A stretch of DNA of 64,000 nt from Pseudomonas protegens CHA0 (lineage in GTDB: Bacteria > Pseudomonadota > Gammaproteobacteria > Pseudomonadales > Pseudomonadaceae), in NCBI RefSeq assembly GCF_000397205.1, contig NC_021237.1, forward strand, positions 2,047,001-2,111,000, in the 5' to 3' direction. Every line of letters starts with the position of its first letter. The stretch's first letter is position 1. A program made the translations under genes and the position numbers. This document shows, piece by piece, positions 8,108 through 17,233 of the stretch. Below the pieces are notes generated by a model. The model was not told the origin of the DNA and searched no databases. It was given only the letters and a program-made list of their open reading frames with translations.

Positions 8108-8125
8108 CCCCGGTAGGAACCGGGG
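8108..8125. other. Hairpin between the 31-residue peptide gene and the rhodanese gene
   Basis: CCCCGGT - AGGA - ACCGGGG, a seven-base-pair perfect stem. On the minus strand it lies between the stop of the small gene and the rhodanese start, without a T-run, so it may separate or stabilise the two mRNAs. Confidence 0.45.
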
Positions 8126-8160
8126 ACAATTTTCCGTCTCGTTGATTGAGCAGCCACAGA

Positions 8161-8256
8161 TCAGCCGATCACTTTGGTGAGATTCGGCAAGATCAACAGC
8201 AGTGTGGTTGCGAAAAGAATGAGCCCCGCCTGACGTACTTTCGAATGCTTGAACAT
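8161..8256 (-). CDS. 31-residue single-pass membrane peptide
   Basis: The reading frame translates to a positively charged start (MFKHSKVRQAG), a hydrophobic span (LILFATTLLLILP) and a short tail NLTKVIG. AAAAGG sits nine bases before the ATG. The charge pattern predicts an inner-membrane peptide with N-terminus inside. It is encoded upstream of the rhodanese/cytochrome pair on the same strand. No function recognised; support is the ribosome site and composition only. Confidence 0.55.
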   Translation of the reverse strand: MFKHSKVRQAGLILFATTLLLILPNLTKVIG

Positions 8257-8668
8257 GGCTGAATGCCTTTTGTTGTTATTCCTGAGCGTCAATGCATGCC
8301 GGTGGGTGAACTCCATTACGAGTCACTATGAACCGGCTATGTGTCCTTTTTCTTACTTGCCCCAGTGCAGAATCCGTCTGGAACTTCCTACAGTTTCTAC
8401 CTTAGGGGCCTTGAATCCTCTGGCTTAGATCCAATTCGTATGAATTTATATTTCTGATTTATTAAAAGGCTATATATCGGCCCGGGCGTGCCTTGGCCGC
8501 CCTCTGGCTAGACAGCTCGCGACCCTTCATCGGCAGAGCCCTTAGCTGCCTACCGTTCGTCTGAGCGTCGGCGTCAAGGCGGCTGAGCGCATCGGTCATT
8601 GAATCCGACGCTGCCGCGCCTAAGGTGGGAGCTCGACATTTTCCCCTGCACAGCGGTTCGAGGACGTC
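8257..8668. other. Gene-free divergent control region
   Basis: 412 bases between the minus-strand 31-residue gene and the plus-strand thiolase, with an AT-rich core near 8430-8475. The only ordered element seen is a small dyad, AATTC - GTAT - GAATT, at 8433-8446. No convincing FadR or PsrA operator was found by eye. Confidence 0.5.
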
Positions 8669-9874
8669 ATGACCCAAGCTTTGATATTCGATGCGTTACG
8701 CACGCCCCGTGGCAAAGGCAAGGCCGATGGCGCCTTGCACAGCGTGAAACCGGTGAACCTGACCGCGGGCCTGTTGCGGGCCCTGCAGCAGCGCTGCGAG
8801 CTGGACACCAGCCAGGTGGACGACGTGGTCCTGGGCTGTGTGACGCCCATCGGTGATCAGGGCGCCGATATCGCCAAGACCGCGGTCCAGGCTGCGGATT
8901 GGGACGTAAGCGTGGCCGGGGTGCAGATCAATCGCTTCTGCGCTTCCGGGTTGGAAGCGGTCAACCTGGGGGCGATGAAGGTGCGTTCCGGGTTCGAGGA
9001 ACTGGTGGTGGTTGGCGGCGTCGAGTCCATGTCGCGGGTGCCCATGGGCAGCGACGGCGGGGCCTGGGTGCTGGACCCGGAGACCAACCTGCACAGCCAT
9101 TTCACCCCCCAGGGGATTGGCGCCGACCTGATCGCGACCCTGGAAGGCTTCTCCCGGGAGGACGTCGACCGCTTTGCCCTGCACTCCCAGCAGAAGGCCG
9201 CCCGCGCCCGGGCTGGCGGGGCCTTTGCCAAATCCCTGGTGCCGGTGCAGGACCAGAACGGCATCGTGCTGCTGGACCATGACGAGTTCATTCGCGCCGA
9301 TTCGACCCTGGAGGGCCTGGGCAAGCTCAAGCCGAGTTTCGAGATGATGGGGCAGATGGGCTTCGATGCCACGGCGCTACGGGTCTACAGCCATGTGGAG
9401 CGGATCGACCATGTGCACACCCCCGGCAACAGCTCGGGCATCGTCGACGGCGCGGCGCTGATGCTGATCGGCTCCGAAGCCAAGGGCCGCGAGCTGGGGC
9501 TCAAGCCCCGGGCGCGGATCGTGGCCACGGCGGTCACCAGCACCGACCCCACCATCATGCTCACCGGCCCGGCGCCGGCCACCCGCAAGGCCCTGGCCAA
9601 GGCCGGGCTGCGGGTCGAGGACATCGACCTGTTCGAAGTCAATGAAGCCTTCGCCTCGGTGGTGCTCAAGTTCATCAAGGACATGGCCATCGACCCGGCC
9701 AAGGTCAATGTCAACGGCGGCTCCATCGCCATGGGCCACCCGCTGGGGGCCACCGGCTGCGCGATCCTCGGCACCTTGCTCGATGAGTTGGAAACCCGGC
9801 GCCAGCGCTATGGCCTGGCGACCCTCTGTGTCGGCGGCGGCATGGGTATCGCCACCATCATTGAACGCCTCTGA
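8669..9874 (+). CDS. Acetyl-CoA C-acyltransferase (thiolase)
   Basis: 401 residues, full length for the family. Cys91 in NRFCASG is the acyl-accepting nucleophile, and GHPLGATG and CVGGGMG near the C-terminus supply the second His and Cys. It cleaves 3-ketoacyl-CoA to acetyl-CoA, or condenses acetyl-CoA in reverse. CGAGGA precedes the ATG. The next gene, 25 bases downstream, encodes the matching hydratase/dehydrogenase, so the pair forms a beta-oxidation module of the FadI/FadJ-like type, separate from the usual fadBA operon; substrate range unknown. Confidence 0.9.
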   Translation: MTQALIFDALRTPRGKGKADGALHSVKPVNLTAGLLRALQQRCELDTSQVDDVVLGCVTPIGDQGADIAKTAVQAADWDVSVAGVQINRFCASGLEAVNLGAMKVRSGFEELVVVGGVESMSRVPMGSDGGAWVLDPETNLHSHFTPQGIGADLIATLEGFSREDVDRFALHSQQKAARARAGGAFAKSLVPVQDQNGIVLLDHDEFIRADSTLEGLGKLKPSFEMMGQMGFDATALRVYSHVERIDHVHTPGNSSGIVDGAALMLIGSEAKGRELGLKPRARIVATAVTSTDPTIMLTGPAPATRKALAKAGLRVEDIDLFEVNEAFASVVLKFIKDMAIDPAKVNVNGGSIAMGHPLGATGCAILGTLLDELETRRQRYGLATLCVGGGMGIATIIERL

Positions 9875-9899
9875 GCCCCGACTTCAAGGAATCCCTTTC

Positions 9900-12044
9900 A
9901 TGACCGATGCCATCCGTTACGAAAAAGGCCAGGACCAGATCGTCGTCCTGACCATCGATATGCCGGGCCAGAGCGCCAACACCATGAATGCCCTGTACCG
10001 CGACGCCATGGCCGGTGCCGTGGCGCGCTTGCAGGCCGAACGGGAATCGATTGCCGGGGTGATCATCACCTCGGCGAAAAAGACCTTCTTCGCCGGCGGT
10101 GACCTCAATGAGCTGATCAAGGTCGGCAGGCCCGAGGCCAAGGCTTTCTACGACATGGTGCTGGCCCTCAAGGGCCAGCTGCGAGCCCTGGAAACCCTGG
10201 GCAAGCCGGTGGTCGCTGCAATCAATGGCGCGGCCCTGGGCGGCGGCTGGGAAATCTGCCTGGCCTGCCATCATCGCGTTGCACTGGACGATAAATCGGT
10301 ACAGGTCGGCCTGCCGGAAGTCACCCTGGGCCTGTTGCCCGGCGGCGGCGGGGTAGTGCGCATGGTGCGCATGCTGGGCCTGGAAAAGGCTCTGCCCTAT
10401 CTGCTGGAAGGCAAGAAAGTGCGCCCGCAGCAGGCGTTGCAAGCAGGCCTGATCGATGCCCTGGCGACGGACCGCGACGACCTGCTGGCCAAGGCTCGGG
10501 CCTGGATCCTCGCCAACCCGGGCGCGCAACAGCCCTGGGATGTGCGCGGCTACCAGATCCCTGGTGGCACACCGTCGAACCCCAAGGTTGCGCAGATGCT
10601 GGCCATCGCCCCCTCGATTCTGCGGATCAAGACCCAGGGTTGCTTCCCCGCGCCGGAAAAGATCCTCTGCGCTGCCGTCGAAGGCGCCCAGGTGGATTTC
10701 GACACCGCGCAACTGATCGAGACCCGTTACTTCACCGAGCTGACCACAGGCCAGGTGGCGAAGAACATGATCGGCACCTTCTGGTTCCAGCTCAACCAGA
10801 TCAATGCCGGCAGCTCACGGCCACAGGGCGTGCCGCCGCAGGTCACGAAAAAGCTCGGGGTGCTTGGCGCCGGCATGATGGGCGCGGGCATTGCCTATGT
10901 CAGTGCGGTGGCGGGTATCGAGGTGGTGCTCAAGGACATCAGCTTCGAGGCGGCCGAGAAGGGCAAGGCCCACTCGGCGGCGCTGCTGGAGAAAAAGGTG
11001 GCTCGCGGGCAGTTGAGCCGCGAGCAGCGGGACGCCACCCTGGCGCGGATCCGCACCACCGCCGAGGATGCCGACCTGGCCGGTTGCGACCTGATCATCG
11101 AGGCGGTGTTCGAGGATCGCGAGCTCAAGGCCAAGGTCTCCCGGGCTGCGCAGCAGGTGGTCGGCGGTGACGCGGTGATCGCCTCCAACACTTCGACCCT
11201 GCCCATCACTGGCCTGGCTACGGCAGTGCCGAACCCGGACAAGTTCATCGGCCTGCATTTCTTCAGCCCGGTGGAAAAAATGCCCTTGGTGGAAATCATC
11301 AAGGGGGCGAAAACCAGCGATGAAACCCTGGCCCGCGGCTTCGACTTTGTCTTGCAGATCAAGAAGACCCCGATCGTGGTCAATGACAGCCGTGGTTTCT
11401 TCACCTCCCGGGTGTTCGGCACCTTCACCAACGAAGGCATCGCCATGCTCGGCGAGGGCATCGCGGCGCCGATGATCGAGACCGAAGCGCGCAAGGCCGG
11501 GATGCCGGTGGGGCCGCTGGCAATTTCCGACGAGGTTTCCCTGAGCCTGATGAGCCATATCCGCCAGCAGACCGCCAAGGACCTGCAGGCCGAGGGCAAG
11601 CCGGCCATCGAACATCCGGCATTTGCCGTGATCGACCTGCTGCTCAACGAATACAAGCGCCCGGGCAAGGCGGCCGGTGGCGGTTTCTACGATTATCCGG
11701 CCGGTGCCCAGAAGCATTTGTGGCCGCAGTTGCGCACGCGCTTCTACAAGGCCGACGGGCAGATCTCGCCCCAGGATGTGCGGGATCGCCTGCTGTTCGT
11801 CCAGGCCATCGAGACTGTGCGTTGTGTGGAGGAGGGAGTGTTGCACTCCACGGCGGACGCCAACATCGGCTCGATCTTCGGCATCGGCTTTGCCGCCTGG
11901 AGCGGGGGCGCCCTGCAGTTCATCAATCAGTACGGGGTGCAGGATTTCGTCGCCCGTGCGCAGTACCTGGCCGAGCAATATGGCGAGCGTTTCCGGCCGC
12001 CGACGCTGCTTCTGGAAAAGGCTCGCCTGGGCCAGTTGTTCTGA
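9900..12044 (+). CDS. Fatty-acid oxidation multifunctional enzyme: enoyl-CoA hydratase / 3-hydroxyacyl-CoA dehydrogenase
   Basis: 714 residues. N-terminal crotonase domain with oxyanion and acid/base elements (AALGGGWEICLA and GLPEVTLGLLPGGGG, both catalytic Glu present). The middle Rossmann domain begins KLGVLGAGMMGAGIAYVSA, followed by the dehydrogenase signature ASNTSTLPI ... GLHFFSPVEKMPLVE and two C-terminal helical repeats. It performs the hydration and NAD-dependent oxidation steps before the upstream thiolase. The ATG at 9900 has CAAGGA eight bases before it; the longer open frame reaching into the thiolase gene is not coding. Confidence 0.92.
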   Translation: MTDAIRYEKGQDQIVVLTIDMPGQSANTMNALYRDAMAGAVARLQAERESIAGVIITSAKKTFFAGGDLNELIKVGRPEAKAFYDMVLALKGQLRALETLGKPVVAAINGAALGGGWEICLACHHRVALDDKSVQVGLPEVTLGLLPGGGGVVRMVRMLGLEKALPYLLEGKKVRPQQALQAGLIDALATDRDDLLAKARAWILANPGAQQPWDVRGYQIPGGTPSNPKVAQMLAIAPSILRIKTQGCFPAPEKILCAAVEGAQVDFDTAQLIETRYFTELTTGQVAKNMIGTFWFQLNQINAGSSRPQGVPPQVTKKLGVLGAGMMGAGIAYVSAVAGIEVVLKDISFEAAEKGKAHSAALLEKKVARGQLSREQRDATLARIRTTAEDADLAGCDLIIEAVFEDRELKAKVSRAAQQVVGGDAVIASNTSTLPITGLATAVPNPDKFIGLHFFSPVEKMPLVEIIKGAKTSDETLARGFDFVLQIKKTPIVVNDSRGFFTSRVFGTFTNEGIAMLGEGIAAPMIETEARKAGMPVGPLAISDEVSLSLMSHIRQQTAKDLQAEGKPAIEHPAFAVIDLLLNEYKRPGKAAGGGFYDYPAGAQKHLWPQLRTRFYKADGQISPQDVRDRLLFVQAIETVRCVEEGVLHSTADANIGSIFGIGFAAWSGGALQFINQYGVQDFVARAQYLAEQYGERFRPPTLLLEKARLGQLF

Positions 12045-12149
12045 CACCGACAGGCGCTCAATGAGCTGATCCGGGGCTTGCCTTGCCGTGGTATTTCAAG
12101 GCAGGCTCTGGACTGTTCATTATTGCCATCGCCTTGTCAGGAATTTTTT

Positions 12150-12872
12150 ATGTCGCTACGCATCTGCATTCTTGAAACCGATATCCTGCGTCCCGAACTG
12201 GTCGATCAATATCAGGGTTACGGGCAGATGTTCCAGCGCCTGTTTTCCCAGCAGCCCATCGCTGCCCAATTCAGCGTCTACAACGTGGTCCAGGGGGAGT
12301 ACCCCAGCGATGACCTGGAATTCGACGCCTATCTGGTGACAGGCAGCAAGGCCGATTCGTTCGGCACCGATCCCTGGATCCAGACCCTCAAGACCTACCT
12401 GCTGGGGCGCTACGAGCGTGGCGACAAGCTGTTGGGCATCTGCTTCGGCCATCAGTTGCTGGCATTGCTGCTGGGGGGCAAGAGCGAGCGCGCGAGCCAG
12501 GGCTGGGGTGTCGGTACCCACAGCTACAAGTTGGCGGCCAAGGCGCCGTGGATGAGCCCGGTGGTGGAGGAGCTGACGCTGCTGATCAGCCATCAGGACC
12601 AGGTTACCGCCTTGCCGGAGAACGCCACGGTGATCGCCTCCAGCGATTTCTGTCCGTTCGCGGCCTACCATATCAATGATCAGGTGCTGTGTTTCCAGGG
12701 CCACCCCGAGTTCATCCACGACTATTCCCGCGCCTTACTGGACCTGCGCCAGGAGTTTCTCGGCGAGCAGATCTACCAGAAGGGCGTGGCCAGCCTTGAG
12801 CACGACCATCACGGCACCACTGTGGCGGAGTGGATGATGCGTTTCGTCGCTCACAAGCCCGAGGCTGCCTGA
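12150..12872 (+). CDS. Class I glutamine amidotransferase domain protein
   Basis: 240 residues. Nucleophile Cys98 sits in LGICFGHQLLALLLGG, with the His-Glu pair in CFQGHPEF, so the triad is intact. These GuaA-like stand-alone domains hydrolyse glutamine or gamma-glutamyl compounds (PuuD/GGP-type) to feed or dispose of ammonia. The chosen ATG has CAGGA seven bases before it. It faces CorA tail-to-tail across a shared hairpin. Substrate unknown. Confidence 0.85.
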   Translation: MSLRICILETDILRPELVDQYQGYGQMFQRLFSQQPIAAQFSVYNVVQGEYPSDDLEFDAYLVTGSKADSFGTDPWIQTLKTYLLGRYERGDKLLGICFGHQLLALLLGGKSERASQGWGVGTHSYKLAAKAPWMSPVVEELTLLISHQDQVTALPENATVIASSDFCPFAAYHINDQVLCFQGHPEFIHDYSRALLDLRQEFLGEQIYQKGVASLEHDHHGTTVAEWMMRFVAHKPEAA

Positions 12873-12882
12873 ACCCGGCCAT

Positions 12883-12906
12883 GGCCCTGCCGCAAGGCGC
12901 AGGGCC
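12883..12906. terminator. Shared hairpin between converging genes
   Basis: GGCCCTGC (12883-12890) pairs with GCAGGGCC (12899-12906). It lies between the amidotransferase stop and the corA stop. The T-run is poor on both strands. Confidence 0.55.
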
Positions 12907-12915
12907 GTCGCTCCT

Positions 12916-13887
12916 TCAGAGCCAGCCGGAACGCTTGAAGCTGGCCCAGAGGCCGACACAACCCACGCTGATAAAACCCAGGACGCCAAAGTAGCCGTAG
13001 TGCCAACTCAGCTCCGGCATGTTCTGGAAGTTCATCCCGTAGATTCCCGCCACCGCCGTCGGAAACGCCAGGATCGCGGCCCAGGCGGCGAACTTGCGTT
13101 GCACGATGCTTTGCCGTGAAGCCTCCAGCAGTACGCCGATCTCGATGGTCTGGCTGGCGATATCGCGCAGGGTCGAGAGGTCTTCCATCTGCCGGGTGAC
13201 GTGAATCTGCACATCCCGGAAGTACGGCCGCATGTTCTTGTCGATAAAGGGAAAACTGAGCTTCTGCAGCTCTTCGCTGATCTCCACCATGGGCGCTACA
13301 TGCCGGCGCAGGCGCAGCACGTCGCGGCGCAGGCCGTGCAGGTGCTGGATGTCCCGTTCGTTCAGCGAGTCGCAGAGGACGTTGCGCTCCAGCTCGTCGA
13401 TTTCCGCGTGGATGGCTTCGCTGACCGGCTGGTAGTTCTCGGTAACGAAGTCCAGCAGGGCATAGAGCACGAAGTCTTCACCGTGCTCCAGCAGCAGCGG
13501 GCGCGCCTCGCAGCGCTGGCGCACGTAGCCATAGGAGGCCGAGTGGCCGTTGCGCGCGGTGATGATGTAGCCGTTGCCGGCAAAGATGTGGGTTTCGATG
13601 AACTCCAGCTTGCCCTGATCGCGCACCGGCGAATAGGTGACGATGAACAGCGCGTCGCCGAAGGTTTCCAGCTTCGGCCGGCTGTGCTTTTCCAGGGCAT
13701 CCTCGATGGCCAGTTCATGCAGGTTGAACTGGCGCTGCAGGTTGGCCAGCTCGTGGGCGTTGGGTTCCTCCAGGCCGATCCAGACGAAGTGGCCGGGCTT
13801 GGCGGCCCAGGCGGCCCCTTCGTCGAGGCTGATATCCGTGACTTTTTTTCCGCCGCTGTAGACGGCGGCAGCAACAACTCTACCCAT
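12916..13887 (-). CDS. corA: CorA-family magnesium/cobalt transporter
   Basis: 323 residues. Large soluble N-terminal domain, long helix, then two C-terminal membrane helices with the signature YGMNFQNMPEL between them, diagnostic of CorA Mg2+/Co2+ channels, which are homopentamers in the inner membrane. It ends with the basic tail ASFKRSGWL. No riboswitch-like leader was recognised in the 110 bases upstream. A second, more divergent CorA-superfamily member (CmaX) is encoded near 48 kb. Confidence 0.92.
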   Translation of the reverse strand: MGRVVAAAVYSGGKKVTDISLDEGAAWAAKPGHFVWIGLEEPNAHELANLQRQFNLHELAIEDALEKHSRPKLETFGDALFIVTYSPVRDQGKLEFIETHIFAGNGYIITARNGHSASYGYVRQRCEARPLLLEHGEDFVLYALLDFVTENYQPVSEAIHAEIDELERNVLCDSLNERDIQHLHGLRRDVLRLRRHVAPMVEISEELQKLSFPFIDKNMRPYFRDVQIHVTRQMEDLSTLRDIASQTIEIGVLLEASRQSIVQRKFAAWAAILAFPTAVAGIYGMNFQNMPELSWHYGYFGVLGFISVGCVGLWASFKRSGWL

Positions 13888-13996
13888 GGTTCCGGTTCAC
13901 TTCTTCTTATCAAGGGGGCGGTGATAGATCAGGTGCAGCTTAGCCTGCAATGCTCCATCAGAGTCACTGGCCGCGAGGGAGTTCGCGGACAAATAA

Positions 13997-14020
13997 AAGC
14001 CCGCGCAAGGCGGGCTTTTT
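13997..14020. terminator. Bidirectional intrinsic terminator
   Basis: AAGCCCGC - GCAAG - GCGGGCTT with a T-run on both strands. It serves plsC on the minus strand. Confidence 0.8.
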
Positions 14021-14032
14021 GTGGCGCCGGGG

Positions 14033-14755
14033 TCAGGCGGCCTGCAGCTGGCGGTCCATGCTGGCAATGCATTCGCGCATCTGTTCGCGGCACTGGGCGA
14101 TCAGCAGGGGCATGTCGTCCAGGGTCAGCCCGGCCGTGGGGATGGCGGGCAGCGAGCGGATCAGGATTTTGCCGCTGTTCCAGCGATCCAGGCGCATGTG
14201 CTTGATGTAGCTGCTGACGCACACCGGGACTATGGGCACGCCTGCGGCGATGGCCATCTGGAATGCACCTTTCTTGAAGGGCAGCAGCTCTTCCCCGAGG
14301 TTGCGGGTGCCTTCCGGGAAGACCCAGATCGAGGTGTCCTCGTGCTGCAAGGTGTGGGTGGTGGTGAGCATCGAGCGCCGGGCCTTGTGCGGGTTGCCAC
14401 GGTCGATCAGCACGTTGCCTGCCAGCCAGAACAGCTGGCCGAACAGCGGCACCCATTTCAGGCTCTTCTTGCCGATGCACACGGTCCTTCGCGGCACCAC
14501 GTTGCCGAATACGAACAGGTCGTAGTTGGACTGGTGGTTGGCGATGATCACGCAGCCCTGGGGTTTGTCCATCAGCGGGCCGACCTCGGCCTTGACCCGC
14601 AAGCGCAGGATGCACATCGCCGGCCAGGCGTAGAGACGGGCGCACAGTCGGCTGTTGTCCGGGTTGAATGGGCGGCACAGGCCGAGCAGCAGGCCCAGGC
14701 TGCCTGCCAGGATAAAGTGCAAGCCCATCAACGACATACGAAGCAGATACAGCAT
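14033..14755 (-). CDS. plsC: 1-acyl-sn-glycerol-3-phosphate acyltransferase (PlsC family)
   Basis: 240 residues with a hydrophobic N-terminal anchor (LMGLHFILAGSLGLLLGL), the catalytic HX4D box in NHQSNYD and the substrate box FPEGTR. It transfers an acyl chain to lysophosphatidic acid, giving phosphatidic acid, at the cytoplasmic membrane face. Pseudomonas has several paralogues, so the precise role (main phospholipid pathway or accessory) is open. The gene is monocistronic and ends at a strong bidirectional terminator. Confidence 0.9.
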   Translation of the reverse strand: MLYLLRMSLMGLHFILAGSLGLLLGLCRPFNPDNSRLCARLYAWPAMCILRLRVKAEVGPLMDKPQGCVIIANHQSNYDLFVFGNVVPRRTVCIGKKSLKWVPLFGQLFWLAGNVLIDRGNPHKARRSMLTTTHTLQHEDTSIWVFPEGTRNLGEELLPFKKGAFQMAIAAGVPIVPVCVSSYIKHMRLDRWNSGKILIRSLPAIPTAGLTLDDMPLLIAQCREQMRECIASMDRQLQAA

Positions 14756-14926
14756 CTAAACGGCCCACCCGGGGACAAAAGGTGGCGCAGTGTACGGATG
14801 TACACTGTTTTCGGCAATTGCCGTTCTCAGCCGGGAGATGGGCGATGTTTAAGTACATGTTTCCAGCAATGGCTGGCGATGGTGATCTAGAGCGGTCGCG
14901 GCTTGTTGGCAAGGCATGCAGTAAAA

Positions 14927-14948
14927 AGCCCGGCGCGAAGGCCGGGCT
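14927..14948 (-). terminator. Intrinsic terminator after the crotonase gene
   Basis: AGCCCGGC (14927-14934) and GCCGGGCT (14941-14948). On the minus strand it is followed by a T-run (A at 14923-14926), 26 bases beyond the crotonase stop. Confidence 0.8.
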
Positions 14949-14973
14949 GGTTCAGGTAGCAAATCCGAGGGTT

Positions 14974-15663
14974 TCAGCCCAGGTGCTCCTGGTCCTGGAT
15001 GATCGCGTTGTCCAGGGCATCCAGCAGTGCCTTGCGCACCTTCAGCTTGGTGTTCTTGTGCGCCACCATGTTGATCTTCTTCAACTGGCGTGCAGCGGCC
15101 AGGGCGGCGCCTTGCAGTTCATCGGGCGCTACCACCTTATCGAGGAAGCCGGCATCTACCGCGCTTTGCGGGTCGAACATCTCGCCATTGATTACCGAGC
15201 GATGCAAAGCCGAGCGACGCAGGCGGTCACGGGCCAGCTCGATACCCGCGTGGTGCATGGTCATGCCGATCTGCACTTCATTGAGGCCGATGCTGAAGGG
15301 GCCTTCGACACCGATGCGATAGTCCGCCGACAGCAGCAGGAACGCGCCCTTGGCCACCGCGTGCCCTGGGCAAGCGACGATCACCGGGTAGGGGTGGGAA
15401 AGCAGGCGGCGGGCCAGGGTCGAACCCAGGGTTACCAGAGCCACGGCCTCCTTGGGGCCGGCTGTCATGACCTTGAGGTCGTAGCCGCCAGAGAGAATCC
15501 CCGGCTGGCCGGTGATGATCACCACCGCGCGATCGGCGGTAGCCTGATCCAGCGCCGCATTGAAGGCGGCAATCACGTCCGGGGAGATGGCATTGACCTT
15601 GCCATTGCTCAAGGTCAGGGTCGCGATACCGTCTTCGAGATGGTAGGAAATCAACTCACTCAT
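14974..15663 (-). CDS. Crotonase/enoyl-CoA hydratase-isomerase family protein with altered active site
   Basis: 229 residues, shorter than classic hydratases (about 260). The first oxyanion loop is present (ILSGGYDLKVM), but the position normally occupied by the first catalytic Glu in GGGxELA reads AKGAF108LLL, a Phe; the second Glu is kept (LNE129VQIG). It probably acts as an isomerase, thioesterase or other crotonase-fold enzyme rather than a hydratase. It ends LKVRKALLDALDNAIIQDQEHLG. Single gene with its own terminator. Confidence 0.8.
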   Translation of the reverse strand: MSELISYHLEDGIATLTLSNGKVNAISPDVIAAFNAALDQATADRAVVIITGQPGILSGGYDLKVMTAGPKEAVALVTLGSTLARRLLSHPYPVIVACPGHAVAKGAFLLLSADYRIGVEGPFSIGLNEVQIGMTMHHAGIELARDRLRRSALHRSVINGEMFDPQSAVDAGFLDKVVAPDELQGAALAAARQLKKINMVAHKNTKLKVRKALLDALDNAIIQDQEHLG

Positions 15664-15914
15664 GACGCAATTCCTTGTATTGAAGTGCTGCAGAAGTTAC
15701 CCACCACGGTAGCTGCGGTAAAGCGCCATGACTGACTGGTGAGTCAGCCCCGAGGCCGCCAAGGGCCCTGCATCACACAGCGGGTAACGCATGGTTTCTT
15801 CTATAGGGTTGTGGGCAAGGCTGAAGAATGGCCGGTTTGCCTTATTGCATGGGGGGCTGCATTGCCCTTGGCCGGGGATCGAGCTTAAGCGCATGAAAAT
15901 TCTGAAAAAAAAGT

Positions 15915-15943
15915 TTGCCATCTGAAAAGCGATCGACTACATT
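15915..15943 (+). promoter_or_regulatory. tRNA-Ser promoter
   Basis: TTGCCA, 17-base spacer, TACATT, followed by the GC-rich discriminator AGCGCGCC expected of a stringently controlled stable-RNA promoter. It ends 38 bases before the tRNA. Confidence 0.65.
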
Positions 15944-15981
15944 AGCGCGCCTCGACAGACTGAATCGGTTTGAAGAGATAC

Positions 15982-16071
15982 GGTGAAGTGTCCGAGTGGC
16001 TTAAGGAGCACGCCTGGAAAGTGTGTATACAGGAAACTGTATCGAGAGTTCGAATCTCTCCTTCACCGCCA
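15982..16071 (+). tRNA. tRNA-Ser(GGA)
   Basis: Class II tRNA of 90 bases including CCA. The acceptor stem GGTGAAG (15982-15988) pairs with CTTCACC (16061-16067), with discriminator G at 16068. Anticodon arm CACGC-CTGGAAA-GTGTG with GGA at 16016-16018. A long variable arm (TATACAGGAAACTGTAT region) and TTCGAAT in the T loop confirm serine identity. CCA is encoded. A strong terminator follows. Confidence 0.97.
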
Positions 16072-16085
16072 CATTCTACAAACAC

Positions 16086-16128
16086 AAACCCCTGACTTTC
16101 CTAAAGAAAGTCGGGGGTTTGTGGTTTT
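16086..16128 (+). terminator. Intrinsic terminator of the tRNA-Ser transcript
   Basis: Arms at 16086-16100 (AAACCCCTGACTTTC) and 16106-16120 (GAAAGTCGGGGGTTT) with a five-base loop, then GTGGTTTTT. Confidence 0.9.
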
Positions 16129-16255
16129 TGGCGTCTGAAAAATGTCCCGATCGAGCAGGTAGGGGGAAGTTGTGTTGGGTTGACCCCGGGGCAGCCTGTA
16201 GCAGGCTCTGGTGCGCGCTCATTCGGCAAACCACGCACCAGCTACGCCTGAAGGG

Positions 16256-16525
16256 TTACCACTGGCCGCTTATGAGGCAGCCGACGATTTCCCAACCGCT
16301 GTATTCCCACCAGGAATATCGGCTATCGGAGCAGCTTCTGGCCAGGCTGGCCATCTGGATTTCGCTCGCTGCTTTTTGGGTTCCGAAAGGGGTATCAGTA
16401 GAAGCTGTCACCTGATTGAGGGTCTGCGGAGCCTTGATCGGGGTCGGATGTACGGAAGCGTTCGCGACAGTTGCGGTGAAAGCGATCGTCGCGGATACGG
16501 CCAGAGCAGTTATGGACTTTTTCAT
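16256..16525 (-). CDS. Small exported protein, unknown
   Basis: 89 residues. A textbook signal peptide (MKKSITALAVSATIAFTATVANA) is followed by a short mature region ending RYSWWEYSGWEIVGCLISGQW, rich in Trp and with two Cys (in SCSDS and GCLIS) that could form a disulfide. AAAGGA lies seven bases before the ATG. Located just past the tRNA-Ser in lower-GC DNA, antisense to it. No family recognised; a secreted peptide or small envelope protein is possible. Confidence 0.6.
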   Translation of the reverse strand: MKKSITALAVSATIAFTATVANASVHPTPIKAPQTLNQVTASTDTPFGTQKAASEIQMASLARSCSDSRYSWWEYSGWEIVGCLISGQW

Positions 16526-17004
16526 GTGCGAATCCTTTCAGTCATCTGACAAGCGGCTTGTACCTGAGCCTGACCTGCCTTTATCAATAGCCTGAACAGA
16601 TCGGGCGCGCGCATGGTGTGACGCCAGGAAAGCCTAGCACTGCGTTATTTTCCGCACAGTCGCTCAACGGCACTATTGACAAAGATATAAAAATCTGGGT
16701 TTTTTCAGGTGGTGGCGGCTGGTGAAGTAATGTAGAGCTTGAGCACATGCTTCCAGGCTGGTCTTCAAAGCTTTAATGCCAGCTGTAGTAACCCGATGAC
16801 AACCGGCCCATTTTCAGCTGTTACGTGCGGTCGGGAGGTGGAGCGATCCATCGTCGCCCATGGCGTGCAGCCACTCGTCGGCGCCTGTCTGTTTTGAACG
16901 GCGGGTCGGCAAATGACTGTCTAGTCTGAACTGCCGTGACGAGCAGTATTTTCCAGGCAATCAGGAGCTTGCCGGTACTGGTCGGTTGTTGGAGGGAGCT
17001 GGGT
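16526..17004. other. Gene-free stretch with no recognised element
   Basis: About 480 bases of lower and uneven GC. TTGACA occurs at 16675-16680, but no -10 is suitably spaced. I see no gene, RNA or repeat. Confidence 0.4.
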
Positions 17005-17193
17005 ATGAGGAGTCTTGCTTATATTGAAGACAACGGGGATGAGTTCCCAATCAACAACTTAGTGCGTTGCGGTCAGGCCGCATTCGAAGCAGAGGTTGAA
17101 TCTTCTGGCACAGTTGTCAGCAAGAGAAAGGCGGCGGTGCCTGTAGCCAGCAACAAGATGTTTTTCCCCAGGGCGTTGCCGAAGAGAAGGTAA
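17005..17193 (+). CDS. Short hypothetical protein
   Basis: 62 residues from the ATG at 17005 (MRSLAYIEDNGDEFPINNLVR), preceded by GGAGGGAG with a six-base gap. The tail is basic (MFFPRALPKRR). A very good intrinsic terminator follows 15 bases after the stop, which argues that the region is transcribed as a unit. Codon use is less GC-biased than in the neighbouring genes, as often seen in accessory DNA. No family recognised. Confidence 0.4.
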   Translation: MRSLAYIEDNGDEFPINNLVRCGQAAFEAEVESSGTVVSKRKAAVPVASNKMFFPRALPKRR

Positions 17194-17208
17194 CGTAGGA
17201 TGCAGGCG

Positions 17209-17233
17209 GCCCCGCTTTATGCGGGGCTTTTTA
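17209..17233 (+). terminator. Strong intrinsic terminator
   Basis: GCCCCGC - TTTAT - GCGGGGC followed by TTTTTATT. Confidence 0.9.

Noticed and set aside
12080..12102. GCCTTG/CAAGGC hairpin before the amidotransferase gene
   Set aside because: Eleven-base loop, six base pairs and no T-run; not convincing as a terminator.
15697..15921. 74-codon minus-strand frame before the crotonase gene
   Set aside because: Weak composition, no ribosome site, and it covers the tRNA promoter region.
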